Below, in pieces: positions 1 through 8,303 of a stretch of 64,000 bases of DNA (positions within the stretch are counted from its first letter, which is position 1; every line of letters begins with the position of its first letter). The position numbers and the translations under genes were made by a program. The DNA is from Fen-1258 sp964449775 (GTDB taxonomy: Bacteria; Bacteroidota; Ignavibacteria; Ignavibacteriales; Melioribacteraceae): assembly GCA_964449775.1 (NCBI GenBank), contig CAYVBQ010000005.1:88327-152326 (forward strand), given 5' to 3'. The notes beneath the pieces were generated by a model. It worked only from the letters and a program-made list of their open reading frames with translations. It was not told the DNA's origin and made no database searches.

Positions 1-347
1 TTTCCGGATTGCCTAAGATAGCCACAGAAGATAATGACCGCATTCAATCACCGTTCCGACCTCAAAAATTTTTTTATTACATGCAGACATACGAATTCAA
101 GCCGACCTTTATTATAGATATCAGCGGTTACTTCGAAACAAAAATGAAAGCCATATTTGCTTATGATACTCAGTTCCATAATCCGGATAGCCTTGAACCC
201 GAAACATTTATAAGTTCGCCAAACTTTTTGAAATTTGTTGAAGCGCGTGCAAAATATTTTGGATTCAAGATTGGAAAAGATTTTGGAGAAGCATTCTTCT
301 GCGAGGAAGAAATTGAATACAATCTAATAGGTGAAATTAAGCATTGA
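1..347 (+). CDS. bshB1: Bacillithiol biosynthesis deacetylase BshB1, C-terminal part (partial)
   Basis: The reading frame is open from the left edge of the window, so only the last ~115 residues are present. BshB1 is a LmbE-like zinc deacetylase that removes acetyl from GlcNAc-malate in synthesis of the low-molecular-weight thiol bacillithiol. The visible part has the family's C-terminal features: a RPQKFFYYM segment, a VDIS-like IDISGYFETKMKA stretch, a TQF motif and a KDFGEAF ending. The zinc-binding N-terminal motifs lie outside the window. The stop overlaps the start of the next gene by 17 bases, suggesting co-transcription. An alternative is another LmbE-family deacetylase. Confidence 0.8.
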   Translation, partial: SGLPKIATEDNDRIQSPFRPQKFFYYMQTYEFKPTFIIDISGYFETKMKAIFAYDTQFHNPDSLEPETFISSPNFLKFVEARAKYFGFKIGKDFGEAFFCEEEIEYNLIGEIKH

Positions 348-1848
348 TCAACTAACGAAGAAAAATGGTCTAGTGAGACTAAATTCATTTCACATCAAGA
401 GCCTCGGCTTTTATTTAGGAATCATCTTATTCTTATTTGTATGGTTCTTTGTTGATTTCGGTGGAGAGTTTCATGATGCAAAATTAGTTGCAGCCGTTGC
501 ATCGCTAATGGCAACCTGGTGGGTTTTTGAATCAGTCCCGCTGGCGGTTACATCTTTCGTCCCTTTGGTGTTATTTCCTTCCTTGGGCATTCTCTCTTCA
601 TCCAATACCGCAACACAATATATGAACACAACCATTTTCCTTTTCATCGGTGGGTTTGTAATTGCCATAGCCATGGAAAAATGGAATCTACACAAACGCA
701 TTGCACTGAGTGTAATACTATTATTCGGCAGTAGTCCTTCAAAAATAATTTTTGGTTTTATGGCTGCAGCCGGATTCATTTCGATGTGGATCTCAAATAC
801 GGCAGCCTGTTTAATGATTTTGCCTATCGGATTATCCATAATTTATAAAGTTGAAAAAGAGTTTGGCAAAGAGCGCAGCTCTAATTTTTCAAAAGCATTA
901 ATGATAGCTATTGCTTATTCATGCACGATCGGCGGAATTGCAACACTAATCGGAACTCCACCAAATTTAATTTTCCTCAGAATGTACAAAATAAATTTTC
1001 CTAATAGTCCTCTTATCCAATTTGGGGAATGGATGGTATTCGGTGTTCCACTTGCTGTGGTTATGATGATTATTGCATGGATAGTTCTAACCAAAATAGT
1101 TTTTCGATCTGATAAAAATTTAGTTCTGGATAGAGAAATAATAAAAGAAGAAAAAATGAAATTAGGAAAGATGACTTATGAAGAGAAAGCTGTAATGGTT
1201 GTCTTCACATTAACTTCTTTCTTATGGGTCTTCAGAAGCGATTTAGATCTGGGATTTGTTAAGATTCCGGGCTGGTCTAATTTATTTTCTTCGGCAGCAT
1301 TTATAGAAGACAGCACCGTTGCTGTTACTATGGCATTACTTCTATTCCTTATTCCTTGCCGTTCATCTGAAAATAAACACAAATTCATTTTGGACCAGAA
1401 TGATATAGCTAAAATTCCATGGGATATCGTTTTACTTTTTGGCGGTGGGTTTGCTCTCGCAGAGGGTTTTGTTCAAAGTGGATTATCAAAATTAATCGGG
1501 CAAGAATTTTTAATGCTAAAAAGTATTCCTCCTCTAGCATTGGTGGCAATTATTTGCACAATAGTAGTTTTTTCAAGTGAATTAACATCCAACACGGCAC
1601 AAACTACTGTAATACTTCCCCTACTTGCTTCGTTGGCGACGGAGTTAGGTATAGATCCGCTTACAATCATGATACCCGCTACATTTTCGGTTTCATTAGC
1701 ATTCATGATGCCGGTTGGAACTCCTCCAAATGCAATCGTTTTCAGCAGCCAACGGCTTAAAGTTTGGGACATGGTTAAAGCCGGGTTCATTCTAAATGTT
1801 GTAGGAATTATCGTTGTTGTTATTTTTACAAAAATTTTCTTTTTATAG
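331..1848 (+). CDS. DASS/SLC13-family sodium:dicarboxylate (anion) symporter
   Basis: This is a 505-residue polytopic inner-membrane protein of the divalent anion:sodium symporter family, likely taking up dicarboxylates (or sulfate/phosphate) with sodium. Both halves carry the Ser-Asn-Thr signature that binds substrate carboxylates in this family: SNT at about residues 155-157 and again at about 420-422. Each is followed by a GTPPN loop (GTPPNLIF and GTPPNAIV). At least ten hydrophobic segments are visible. The start is a GTG overlapping bshB1 by 17 bases; a second GTG at 373 is possible. The exact substrate cannot be read from the sequence. Confidence 0.88.
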   Translation: MKLSIDQLTKKNGLVRLNSFHIKSLGFYLGIILFLFVWFFVDFGGEFHDAKLVAAVASLMATWWVFESVPLAVTSFVPLVLFPSLGILSSSNTATQYMNTTIFLFIGGFVIAIAMEKWNLHKRIALSVILLFGSSPSKIIFGFMAAAGFISMWISNTAACLMILPIGLSIIYKVEKEFGKERSSNFSKALMIAIAYSCTIGGIATLIGTPPNLIFLRMYKINFPNSPLIQFGEWMVFGVPLAVVMMIIAWIVLTKIVFRSDKNLVLDREIIKEEKMKLGKMTYEEKAVMVVFTLTSFLWVFRSDLDLGFVKIPGWSNLFSSAAFIEDSTVAVTMALLLFLIPCRSSENKHKFILDQNDIAKIPWDIVLLFGGGFALAEGFVQSGLSKLIGQEFLMLKSIPPLALVAIICTIVVFSSELTSNTAQTTVILPLLASLATELGIDPLTIMIPATFSVSLAFMMPVGTPPNAIVFSSQRLKVWDMVKAGFILNVVGIIVVVIFTKIFFL

Positions 1849-1896
1849 AATCTTTTTAATTAATCTTTCATCTTATGATAAAAGAATGGAGAAATT

Positions 1897-2283
1897 ATGG
1901 CTTATGTTAATTCAAAGATCGTTAATTATACTTTCGAAGATGCGATCACAAAAGTAACCGATGAATTGAAGAAAGAGGGTTTCGGTATTCTCAGTGAAAT
2001 CGATGTGAAAGAAACACTAAAGAACAAACTTGATGTGGATTTCAGGAAGTATAAAATTCTGGGTGCATGTAATCCGACGTTTGCTTATAAAGCTCTTCAA
2101 ACGGAAGAAACCCTTGGTGTGCTTCTACCCTGCAATGTTGTTGTTCAAGAAAAAGAAGATGGTAAAGTGCAAGTAAGCGTTGTTAATCCAATGGAATCTA
2201 TGCAAGCTGTTAAAAACCCGGCATTAGAAGAAGTAGCTGTTACCGTATCTTCAAAATTGCAAAAAGTTTTGGAAAATCTTTAA
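1897..2283 (+). CDS. DUF302 domain protein
   Basis: A 128-residue soluble protein matching the DUF302 family over its full length: an N-terminal TFEDAITKVTDELKKEGFGIL segment split by family-typical positions, the FRKYKILGACNP core, and the ALQTEETLGVLLPCNVVV strand. The molecular role of the family is unknown; some members sit with redox or sulfur genes. It is preceded by a clear purine-rich ribosome site (GGAGAAATT) just before the ATG. It follows the DASS transporter after 48 bases and could share its transcript. No signal peptide or metal site is evident. Confidence 0.85.
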   Translation: MAYVNSKIVNYTFEDAITKVTDELKKEGFGILSEIDVKETLKNKLDVDFRKYKILGACNPTFAYKALQTEETLGVLLPCNVVVQEKEDGKVQVSVVNPMESMQAVKNPALEEVAVTVSSKLQKVLENL

Positions 2284-2490
2284 ACGCAAAGACCGCAAAG
2301 TAAATACGCAAAGATTGCAGAGATTCTTCGCGTGCTTTGCGAAAACTTAGCGTCCTTTGCGGTTAAACATGAATCATTGTAACAAGTACAACTGATTTTT
2401 GCCACACAATCAACTCTTTGTATGTCTTCATACTTAAACTCATTTACTCAGGAACTCTTGTACTCAGGCACTTAGGAACTCAGGTGCTTC
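2284..2490. repeat. Intergenic CGCAAAG-type repeat and ACTCAGGAAC micro-repeats
   Basis: Between two convergent genes. At 2284-2303 the words ACGCAAAG and CCGCAAAG occur in tandem, and at 2345-2367 the inverse (GTCCTTTGCGGTTAAA) appears, so the segment can fold into a long imperfect hairpin. Further right, 2437-2487 repeats the word ACTCAGG(A/C)ACT several times. The same CGCAAAG word recurs inside the element at 10823-10927. No open reading frame is supported. Confidence 0.6.
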
Positions 2491-2976
2491 TCAACTTTCA
2501 TTAATCGTTACTTGTTCCATCTTATCGCCTTGCTCAATTAGATCAACAATGTCTTGACCGTTTTTTACTTTACCAAATACAGTGTGTTTTTCATTGAGAT
2601 GCGGCTGGGGAGAGTGAGTTATGAAAAACTGACTTCCGTTTGTATTAGGACCTGCATTAGCCATTGAAATTACACAGCGTTCATGTTTGAGCGGATTGCC
2701 TTTGAACTCATCTTCAAATTTATAACCCGGACCTCCGCGGCCTGTACCTGTAGGATCGCCGCCTTGAATCATAAAATCACTTATAACTCTATGAAATAAG
2801 ATTCCATCATAGTATCCTTCTTTTGCCAGGAAGACAAAATTATTGACTGACTTCGGTGCGTGTTCATGATATAATTCTATTTCTATTATTCCTTTGGTCG
2901 TGTTCATTGTTACGGAATATTTTTTCTTTGGATCAATTTGCATTGCTGGGGGAGTGTTCCACTGTTTTGCTGCCAT
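2491..2976 (-). CDS. Cyclophilin-type peptidyl-prolyl cis-trans isomerase
   Basis: A 161-residue cytoplasmic cyclophilin catalysing proline cis-trans isomerisation during folding. The catalytic segment FHRVISDFMIQGGDPTGTGR is intact, including the active-site Arg and the GGDPTGTG loop. The family's NGSQFFIT and LNEKHTVFGKV blocks follow. There is no signal peptide, so this is the PpiB-like cytosolic type. The ATG at 2976 has a good ribosome site (GGAGAATAAAA) upstream. It lies 49 bases downstream of ettA on the same strand, so it may be translated from the same mRNA. Confidence 0.93.
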   Translation of the reverse strand: MAAKQWNTPPAMQIDPKKKYSVTMNTTKGIIEIELYHEHAPKSVNNFVFLAKEGYYDGILFHRVISDFMIQGGDPTGTGRGGPGYKFEDEFKGNPLKHERCVISMANAGPNTNGSQFFITHSPQPHLNEKHTVFGKVKNGQDIVDLIEQGDKMEQVTINES

Positions 2977-3025
2977 TTTTATTCTCCAGATTATGTTTTA
3001 GTTTTCTTAATGATCATTCAAAAAA

Positions 3026-4711
3026 TTATCGGGTTAACTTTTTATATTTCACACGATGAGGTATATCCGCTTCTTTACCAAGACGTTCTCTTCTGTTCTC
3101 CTGGTAATCAGAAAAGTTTCCTTCGAACCATACAACTTTACTATCGCCTTCAAACGATAAAATGTGAGTGCAAATTCTATCCAGGAACCAGCGGTCATGA
3201 CTGATTACAACGGCGCATCCGGCAAAATTGAACAGACCCTCTTCAAGAGCGCGCATTGTGTTAACATCAAGATCGTTTGTTGGTTCATCAAGCAATAAAA
3301 CATTTGCACATTGCTTCAATGCGATTGCAAGATGAATTCTGTTTCTTTCTCCGCCGGAAAGCGTTCCCAATTTTTTTTGTTGATCACCGCCAGTGAAATT
3401 AAATTGTCCAACATATGCGCGTGAGTTTTGTTCTCTGTTGCCGAGTTGAATTAAATCTTTTCCTTCAGAGATCATTTCCCAAACTGATTTTTCGGGATCG
3501 AGTATATCTCTGCTTTGATCTACATAAGCGAGCTTAACTGTATCACCAATTTTAAATATTCCGCTATCCGGCTTTTCCTGTCCAACTATCATTCTGAACA
3601 AAGTTGTTTTACCCGCGCCGTTTGGACCGATAACTCCAACAATTCCGCCGGGAGGAAGTTTGAAATTCAAATTCTCGAACAGAACTTTTTCTCCATATCC
3701 TTTCGAAACATTTTCTGCTTCTATTACTACATTGCCCAAACGCGGACCGGCGGGGATGTAAATTTCCAAATCTTTTTGGCGTTTTTCATTTTCATCATTG
3801 AGCATCTCCTCGTAAGATGAAATTCTCGCCTTCGATTTTGCATGTCGTGCTCTCGGCGACATTTTTATCCATTCCAATTCTCGCTGTAAAGTCTTCTGCC
3901 GGTCGGTTTCTCTTTTCTCTTCAATTTTTAACCGTTCTTGTTTTTGTTCAAGCCATGATGAATAATTTCCTTTCCAGGGAATTCCTTCGCCCTTATCAAG
4001 TTCAAGAATCCATCCCGCAACGTTATCAAGGAAATATCTATCGTGAGTTACTGCTATCACTGTTCCCGGATAACGGTTAAGTTCTGCTTCAAGCCATAAA
4101 ACTGTTTCGGCATCAAGATGATTCGTGGGTTCATCGAGAAGAAGAATGTCCGGCTTCTTTAAGAGTAAGCGGCACATTGCAACTCTTCTGCGCTCGCCAC
4201 CGGAGATGACTTTTATGAGTGTATCGGGCGGAGGACAGTTGAGCACATCCATTGCAAGTTCAAGTTTGGAATCGAGATCCCACGCTTCAAGATGATCTAA
4301 CTTTTCCTGGACTTTACCTTGACGTTCGAGAAGGTCATTCATCTCGTCATCGCTCATCGGCTCTGCAAACTTTGCATTGATTTCATCATATTCCCGCAGA
4401 ACATCTACAATTTCCTGTACGCCCTCTTGAACTATCTCTTTTACCGTTTTCGTGTCATCAAGTTTTGGCTCTTGTTCAAGCAGACCGATTGTGAATCCCG
4501 GTGATAGAGCGATCTCGCCGTTGAAATCTTTATCAACTCCGCCGAGAATTTTTAAGAGCGTGCTTTTACCGGAACCGTTGAGCCCCAGTACCCCGATCTT
4601 AGCGCCGTAGAAATATGATAAGTAAATGTTCTTTATGATCGCTTTAGTATCGTAATACTTACTTACGCCGATCATTGAATAGATAATTTTGTTTGGTTCG
4701 TTAACTGCCAC
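3026..4711 (-). CDS. ettA: Energy-dependent translational throttle protein EttA (ABC-F ATPase)
   Basis: A cytoplasmic ABC-F protein with two ATP-binding cassettes and no membrane segment. It acts at the ribosomal E site and regulates entry into elongation according to ATP/ADP. Two Walker A motifs (GLNGSGKST, GPNGAGKTT), two signature motifs (SGGERRRVA, LSGGERNRI) and two LLDEPTN(H/D)LD Walker B blocks are present. An EttA-type arm lies between them in the first cassette, and a charged linker separates the cassettes. I chose the GTG at 4711 (561 residues) because GGAG sits seven bases upstream and the protein then begins AVNEPNKIIY, as EttA proteins do; an in-frame ATG at 4756 lacks such a site. 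Confidence 0.93.
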   Translation of the reverse strand: MAVNEPNKIIYSMIGVSKYYDTKAIIKNIYLSYFYGAKIGVLGLNGSGKSTLLKILGGVDKDFNGEIALSPGFTIGLLEQEPKLDDTKTVKEIVQEGVQEIVDVLREYDEINAKFAEPMSDDEMNDLLERQGKVQEKLDHLEAWDLDSKLELAMDVLNCPPPDTLIKVISGGERRRVAMCRLLLKKPDILLLDEPTNHLDAETVLWLEAELNRYPGTVIAVTHDRYFLDNVAGWILELDKGEGIPWKGNYSSWLEQKQERLKIEEKRETDRQKTLQRELEWIKMSPRARHAKSKARISSYEEMLNDENEKRQKDLEIYIPAGPRLGNVVIEAENVSKGYGEKVLFENLNFKLPPGGIVGVIGPNGAGKTTLFRMIVGQEKPDSGIFKIGDTVKLAYVDQSRDILDPEKSVWEMISEGKDLIQLGNREQNSRAYVGQFNFTGGDQQKKLGTLSGGERNRIHLAIALKQCANVLLLDEPTNDLDVNTMRALEEGLFNFAGCAVVISHDRWFLDRICTHILSFEGDSKVVWFEGNFSDYQENRRERLGKEADIPHRVKYKKLTR

Positions 4712-4750
4712 TTTTAACTCCGGTAATTTGATTTTATTTAATAGAACACA

Positions 4751-4773
4751 GATCATAATGATTTATTATGATC
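4751..4773. promoter_or_regulatory. Perfect palindrome upstream of ettA
   Basis: GATCATAAT and ATTATGATC form nine-base perfect arms around a five-base loop, and a further GATCATAAG half-word follows at about 4791. It lies 40 bases upstream of the chosen ettA start. It has no T-run, so it is more like an operator or mRNA leader hairpin than a terminator. Its function is inferred from position only. Confidence 0.35.
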
Positions 4774-5004
4774 ATAAACTATCTTAATCGATCATAAGAA
4801 TCAGCGTTCTATTTCGTTTTCTTTGGTTGGCAAAATAAAAAATTTTTAGATTACATCACTCGGCAGAATTAGAAAAGAACTTTTTGGGATTGTCTCTATC
4901 ATAAATGCAAATTTTACTTCTCTCCTAAAATATTATTGCTTACCTTACAATGTAGAAGAACAGACTTTCAAATTCATCAACCAAAAACCAAACAAGAGGT
5001 CAGC

Positions 5005-7167
5005 ATGAAAACCCTTCTCCGTGTACTCGGCGTAACACTTATAGCCATCTTAAGTTTTATAATCCCTGCTTGTCAGCAAACCCTAACAGAACCTGCACTC
5101 AATTCCCAAGAATTATCTTCCCAACAACATTTATCATTGAAAAAAGTAACAGTGATGGAAGATTTTGAAACGGGAACTAAAACAGCCTACGCCGTTGGCG
5201 ATGTTGTGTTTTCTTCGGGTACCTGGACATTGAACGATGCTTTGGTCGGGACTACCACTAGTGATCCTAAGAACGGTGCTAAGAGTATCCGTACACGCAA
5301 TAGCGGTACAGTTACTATGAAATTTGATCGCACTGACGGCGCAAGTACTGTAACGGTACAGCATGCAAAATATGGGACCGATGCAAACAGTACATGGGGT
5401 TTATGGTATTCAACAAACAGCGGAAGTACTTGGGCTCAGACTGGCTCTTCTGTTACTACTTCCTCAACAACTTTGCAAACTGCTTCTTTTACTGTGAACA
5501 TAACCGGTACAATCCGATTTGAGATTCGCAAAACGGACGGCACAGCCAGCCGCGTTAACTTCGACGACTTTACAATTAATGATTACGTTGTTGTAATATA
5601 TAACTTTGTGGAAAATTTTGAAGCCGGAACAAAAACCAGCTATGCAATTGCTGATGTGACTTTTAGTACAGGCGTGTGGACATTAAATGACGCTTTGGTT
5701 GGAACATCAACGAGCGATCCAAAAGTTGGAACAAAAAGTATTCGTGTGCGCAACAGCGGGACTGTAACTATGAAGTTTGATAAAACTACTGGAGCAGCTA
5801 ATGTTTCCGTAAAACACGCGAAGTATGGAACCGATGCAAATAGTACCTGGGGATTATGGTATTCAACTAACAGTGGAGGTACATGGACGCAGACCGGCAC
5901 TTCCGTTACAGCATCTTCAACAACTTTGCAAGCAGCAATTTTTGCTGTAAATATATCAGGCACAATTCGTTTTGAGATTCGTAAAACGGACGGCACAGCC
6001 AGCCGGGTAAATTTTGATGATTTTTCGATAGAAGATTATGCCGGAACAGGCGGCAGTGTGACCGAAATAGAACCAAACAATACAATAGCTACAGCCAATC
6101 CAATACCTACAGTACCCGCCACAAACACCGGTTATATCAGTGCTACAACCGATCTTGACTACTTCTCAGTTTCGGCAACTTTAGGGCAAATAATTACATC
6201 GGGATTAACGGTGCCTTCAGGTGTTGATTACAATTTGTATCTGCTGAATTCTTCCGGAGTCACATTAGCAAGTTCTACAAATACCGGCAGTTTAGCTGAA
6301 AGTATTTCATATAATACAACGGCAGTTGGATCTTACTATATCTTGGTCTCATCATCATCAGGCTTCAGCACAACTTTAAACTATACATTGACCGCAAATG
6401 TAACTACCGGAGGTGTTGTAGATACAACTACTTCCACAAGCGTTCATCTTACAATGGGAAATCCGAGCATAGCAGTTCATGATATAGCATTTCCGGCAAA
6501 TTACTTGATGGAAAAACCGCAATATGTTCTTTCATACAACCGTGATTATGGAATACCGAATTGGACCGCATGGCATCTAAACAGTTCTTGGATTGGCTCT
6601 ACACCTAGGCAAGATGATTTCCGAAATGATACTACACTTCCAACAGGCTGGTATCAAGTTCTATCAACCAGTTACAGCGGCAGCGGATATGACCGCGGAC
6701 ATATGTGTCCTTCTGCGGACCGTACACTAACTATTGCAGATAACTCTGCAACATTTCTAATGACAAATATGATTCCACAGGCGCCAAATAACAATCAAGG
6801 TCCTTGGGCAAATTTGGAGAATTACCTTCGCACACTTGTTACCGCAGGCAAGGAGTTATATATCTATTCAGGCGGTGTTGGTTCACAAGGAACGATCAAT
6901 GCAGGTCGTGTAAATGTTCCTTCCCGTACATGGAAAGTTATAGTTGTTCTTGATGAAGGAACCAACGACTTGAGTCGTGTAACAACAGCTACACGTGTAA
7001 TTGCCGTTGATATGCCTAACAGTGATGCTCTAATCAGCAGAACTGCGGATTGGAAAACATTCCGGGTAAGTATTGATTATGTTGAAGGGCAAACCGGATT
7101 TGATTTTCTTTCTAAAGTGTCTACATCTATTCAAGCTGTTATAGAAAATGTTGTGGATAATCTATAA
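5005..7167 (+). CDS. Secreted/lipid-anchored DNA/RNA non-specific endonuclease (NUC1) with duplicated beta domains
   Basis: A 720-residue exported protein. The start ATG at 5005 has AAGAGGT upstream and opens a signal peptide ending in PAC, a weak lipobox. Residues ~51-195 and ~201-346 are two near-identical beta-rich domains (each with EDFE/ENFE, GTWTLND or GVWTLND, and RVNFDDF). Residues ~352-467 form a bacterial pre-peptidase C-terminal (PPC) domain beginning EIEPNNT. Residues ~480-718 are a NUC1/endonuclease G-type nuclease with DRGH at 563-566 (catalytic His 566) and a downstream NNNQGPW metal-binding Asn segment. It probably degrades extracellular nucleic acid for nutrients or competition. 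The two beta domains arose by recent tandem duplication. Confidence 0.88.
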   Translation: MKTLLRVLGVTLIAILSFIIPACQQTLTEPALNSQELSSQQHLSLKKVTVMEDFETGTKTAYAVGDVVFSSGTWTLNDALVGTTTSDPKNGAKSIRTRNSGTVTMKFDRTDGASTVTVQHAKYGTDANSTWGLWYSTNSGSTWAQTGSSVTTSSTTLQTASFTVNITGTIRFEIRKTDGTASRVNFDDFTINDYVVVIYNFVENFEAGTKTSYAIADVTFSTGVWTLNDALVGTSTSDPKVGTKSIRVRNSGTVTMKFDKTTGAANVSVKHAKYGTDANSTWGLWYSTNSGGTWTQTGTSVTASSTTLQAAIFAVNISGTIRFEIRKTDGTASRVNFDDFSIEDYAGTGGSVTEIEPNNTIATANPIPTVPATNTGYISATTDLDYFSVSATLGQIITSGLTVPSGVDYNLYLLNSSGVTLASSTNTGSLAESISYNTTAVGSYYILVSSSSGFSTTLNYTLTANVTTGGVVDTTTSTSVHLTMGNPSIAVHDIAFPANYLMEKPQYVLSYNRDYGIPNWTAWHLNSSWIGSTPRQDDFRNDTTLPTGWYQVLSTSYSGSGYDRGHMCPSADRTLTIADNSATFLMTNMIPQAPNNNQGPWANLENYLRTLVTAGKELYIYSGGVGSQGTINAGRVNVPSRTWKVIVVLDEGTNDLSRVTTATRVIAVDMPNSDALISRTADWKTFRVSIDYVEGQTGFDFLSKVSTSIQAVIENVVDNL

Positions 7168-7192
7168 AGTTACAGTGCACTAAAACAACAAA

Positions 7193-7362
7193 GAGGCTGT
7201 CTCAAAAGAAATTATTTTTTCAAAAATAGCACGCGGATAAAACGGATTCACCCCGTGGAATAAATTAAGGATCAAATTGTTTCAAAAACACAAATGCTAT
7301 TCCACGGGGTAAACAGATTTTCGCAGATTGATTATTTGAAAACTTACTTTTGAGACAACCTC
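7193..7362. mobile_element. MITE-like element D with nested inverted repeats
   Basis: The ends are a 16-base inverted repeat with one mismatch (GAGGCTGTCTCAAAAG at 7193-7208 against the complement of 7347-7362). Inside is a perfect 13-base inverted repeat (ACCCCGTGGAATA at 7250-7262 and its complement at 7298-7310). There is no open reading frame. Outer ends reading GGCTGTCTCAAAA resemble insertion-sequence termini, so this may be a non-autonomous derivative or an IS remnant. It fills the gap between the nuclease gene and the convergent lipoprotein gene. Confidence 0.65.
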
Positions 7363-7379
7363 TAAAATTAAAATGAAAT

Positions 7380-8087
7380 TTATTTCTGAACTTTTGCGTC
7401 TTCGAGAAGAACTTTGTAAGAGTATCCGTAGCCAAAATCTTTATTGAGAACAATTTTGCCTTCGAATGTTACAACATCACCTACATTGACCATGTCCATT
7501 GTTGTAACGGTTAAATCAAAATCGCCATTGCCATTTGTACCGTCTTGAATATGTGCCCAATTCTTACCCATAATGCCGTTATTAACTTTTACTACTTTAC
7601 CTTTGATTTTAACACTTTTATCAGCATAAGAATCGGAATTAGAAAAAAGTTGAGCAATAGTAATTCCGCCTGCTGCCGGTTTAACCGTAACATTTTCTTT
7701 CTCGATAGCTGGCTTTTGAGGTGAAGCTTTTATTCCTTGCGCAGCAGCCGGTGGAATCTTGCTGAGATTATCCACGAAAAAAATTGAATCGAAAGTACGT
7801 TTTAACTCTTTACTCTCAAACTTTTTCATCTCCATGGCAGATTCGTAGTATAAAGTTTCTCCTTTTTTGACATCCATAGTGGTTCCGGCTAACCAATATT
7901 CTTTTTCGCCTTCTTTTACTTTCAAGTATGTATATCCGCTGACTTGAATTGACTCCTGTGCCACCACTTGATGAACGGTTGATTTCGCTTTTGCCACTGC
8001 CTGAGGTTGGTTCTGTTCGTCTTTTTTAGAACAAGCCGATATAACTATTATAAGTGCAAGCGATAAAACAAAAAACTTAAGTCGCAT
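7380..8087 (-). CDS. Lipoprotein with OB-fold-like C-terminal domain
   Basis: A 235-residue protein that starts with a lipoprotein signal peptide (VISAC at the cleavage site, Cys ~19) and so is anchored in an envelope membrane. After a low-complexity linker rich in Ala, Pro and Lys, residues ~140-235 read as a small OB-fold-type beta domain. They contain KSVKIKGKVVKVNNGIMGKN, split by a conserved NWAHIQDG strand, as seen in nucleic-acid-binding-like (tRNA_anti-like) periplasmic proteins. The function is unknown. A strong ribosome site (AAGGAAATAG) precedes the ATG. It is transcribed alone, convergent with the nuclease gene. Confidence 0.7.
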   Translation of the reverse strand: MRLKFFVLSLALIIVISACSKKDEQNQPQAVAKAKSTVHQVVAQESIQVSGYTYLKVKEGEKEYWLAGTTMDVKKGETLYYESAMEMKKFESKELKRTFDSIFFVDNLSKIPPAAAQGIKASPQKPAIEKENVTVKPAAGGITIAQLFSNSDSYADKSVKIKGKVVKVNNGIMGKNWAHIQDGTNGNGDFDLTVTTMDMVNVGDVVTFEGKIVLNKDFGYGYSYKVLLEDAKVQK

Positions 8088-8303
8088 TCTATTTCCTTTT
8101 TAATAATTGATAATTTGGTGTAGTAAATATAAGAAAAACCGCTGCCCAAATTCGGGCATCTACTAATTTGACCCCACATATCATCAAATTAAAGTATAAA
8201 TTTCTACTTAAGATACCATCCGAAAATAATTGATGAACTTGATTATTGAGAAGAATTTTCGATAATATAGTATCCAATTTAACCCGATGAAATTTGGAGA
8301 TAG

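Noticed and set aside
471..839. Long open frame on the minus strand inside the DASS transporter gene
   Set aside because: It is a shadow of the transporter: no ribosome site, no recognisable domain, and fully antisense to a well-supported gene.
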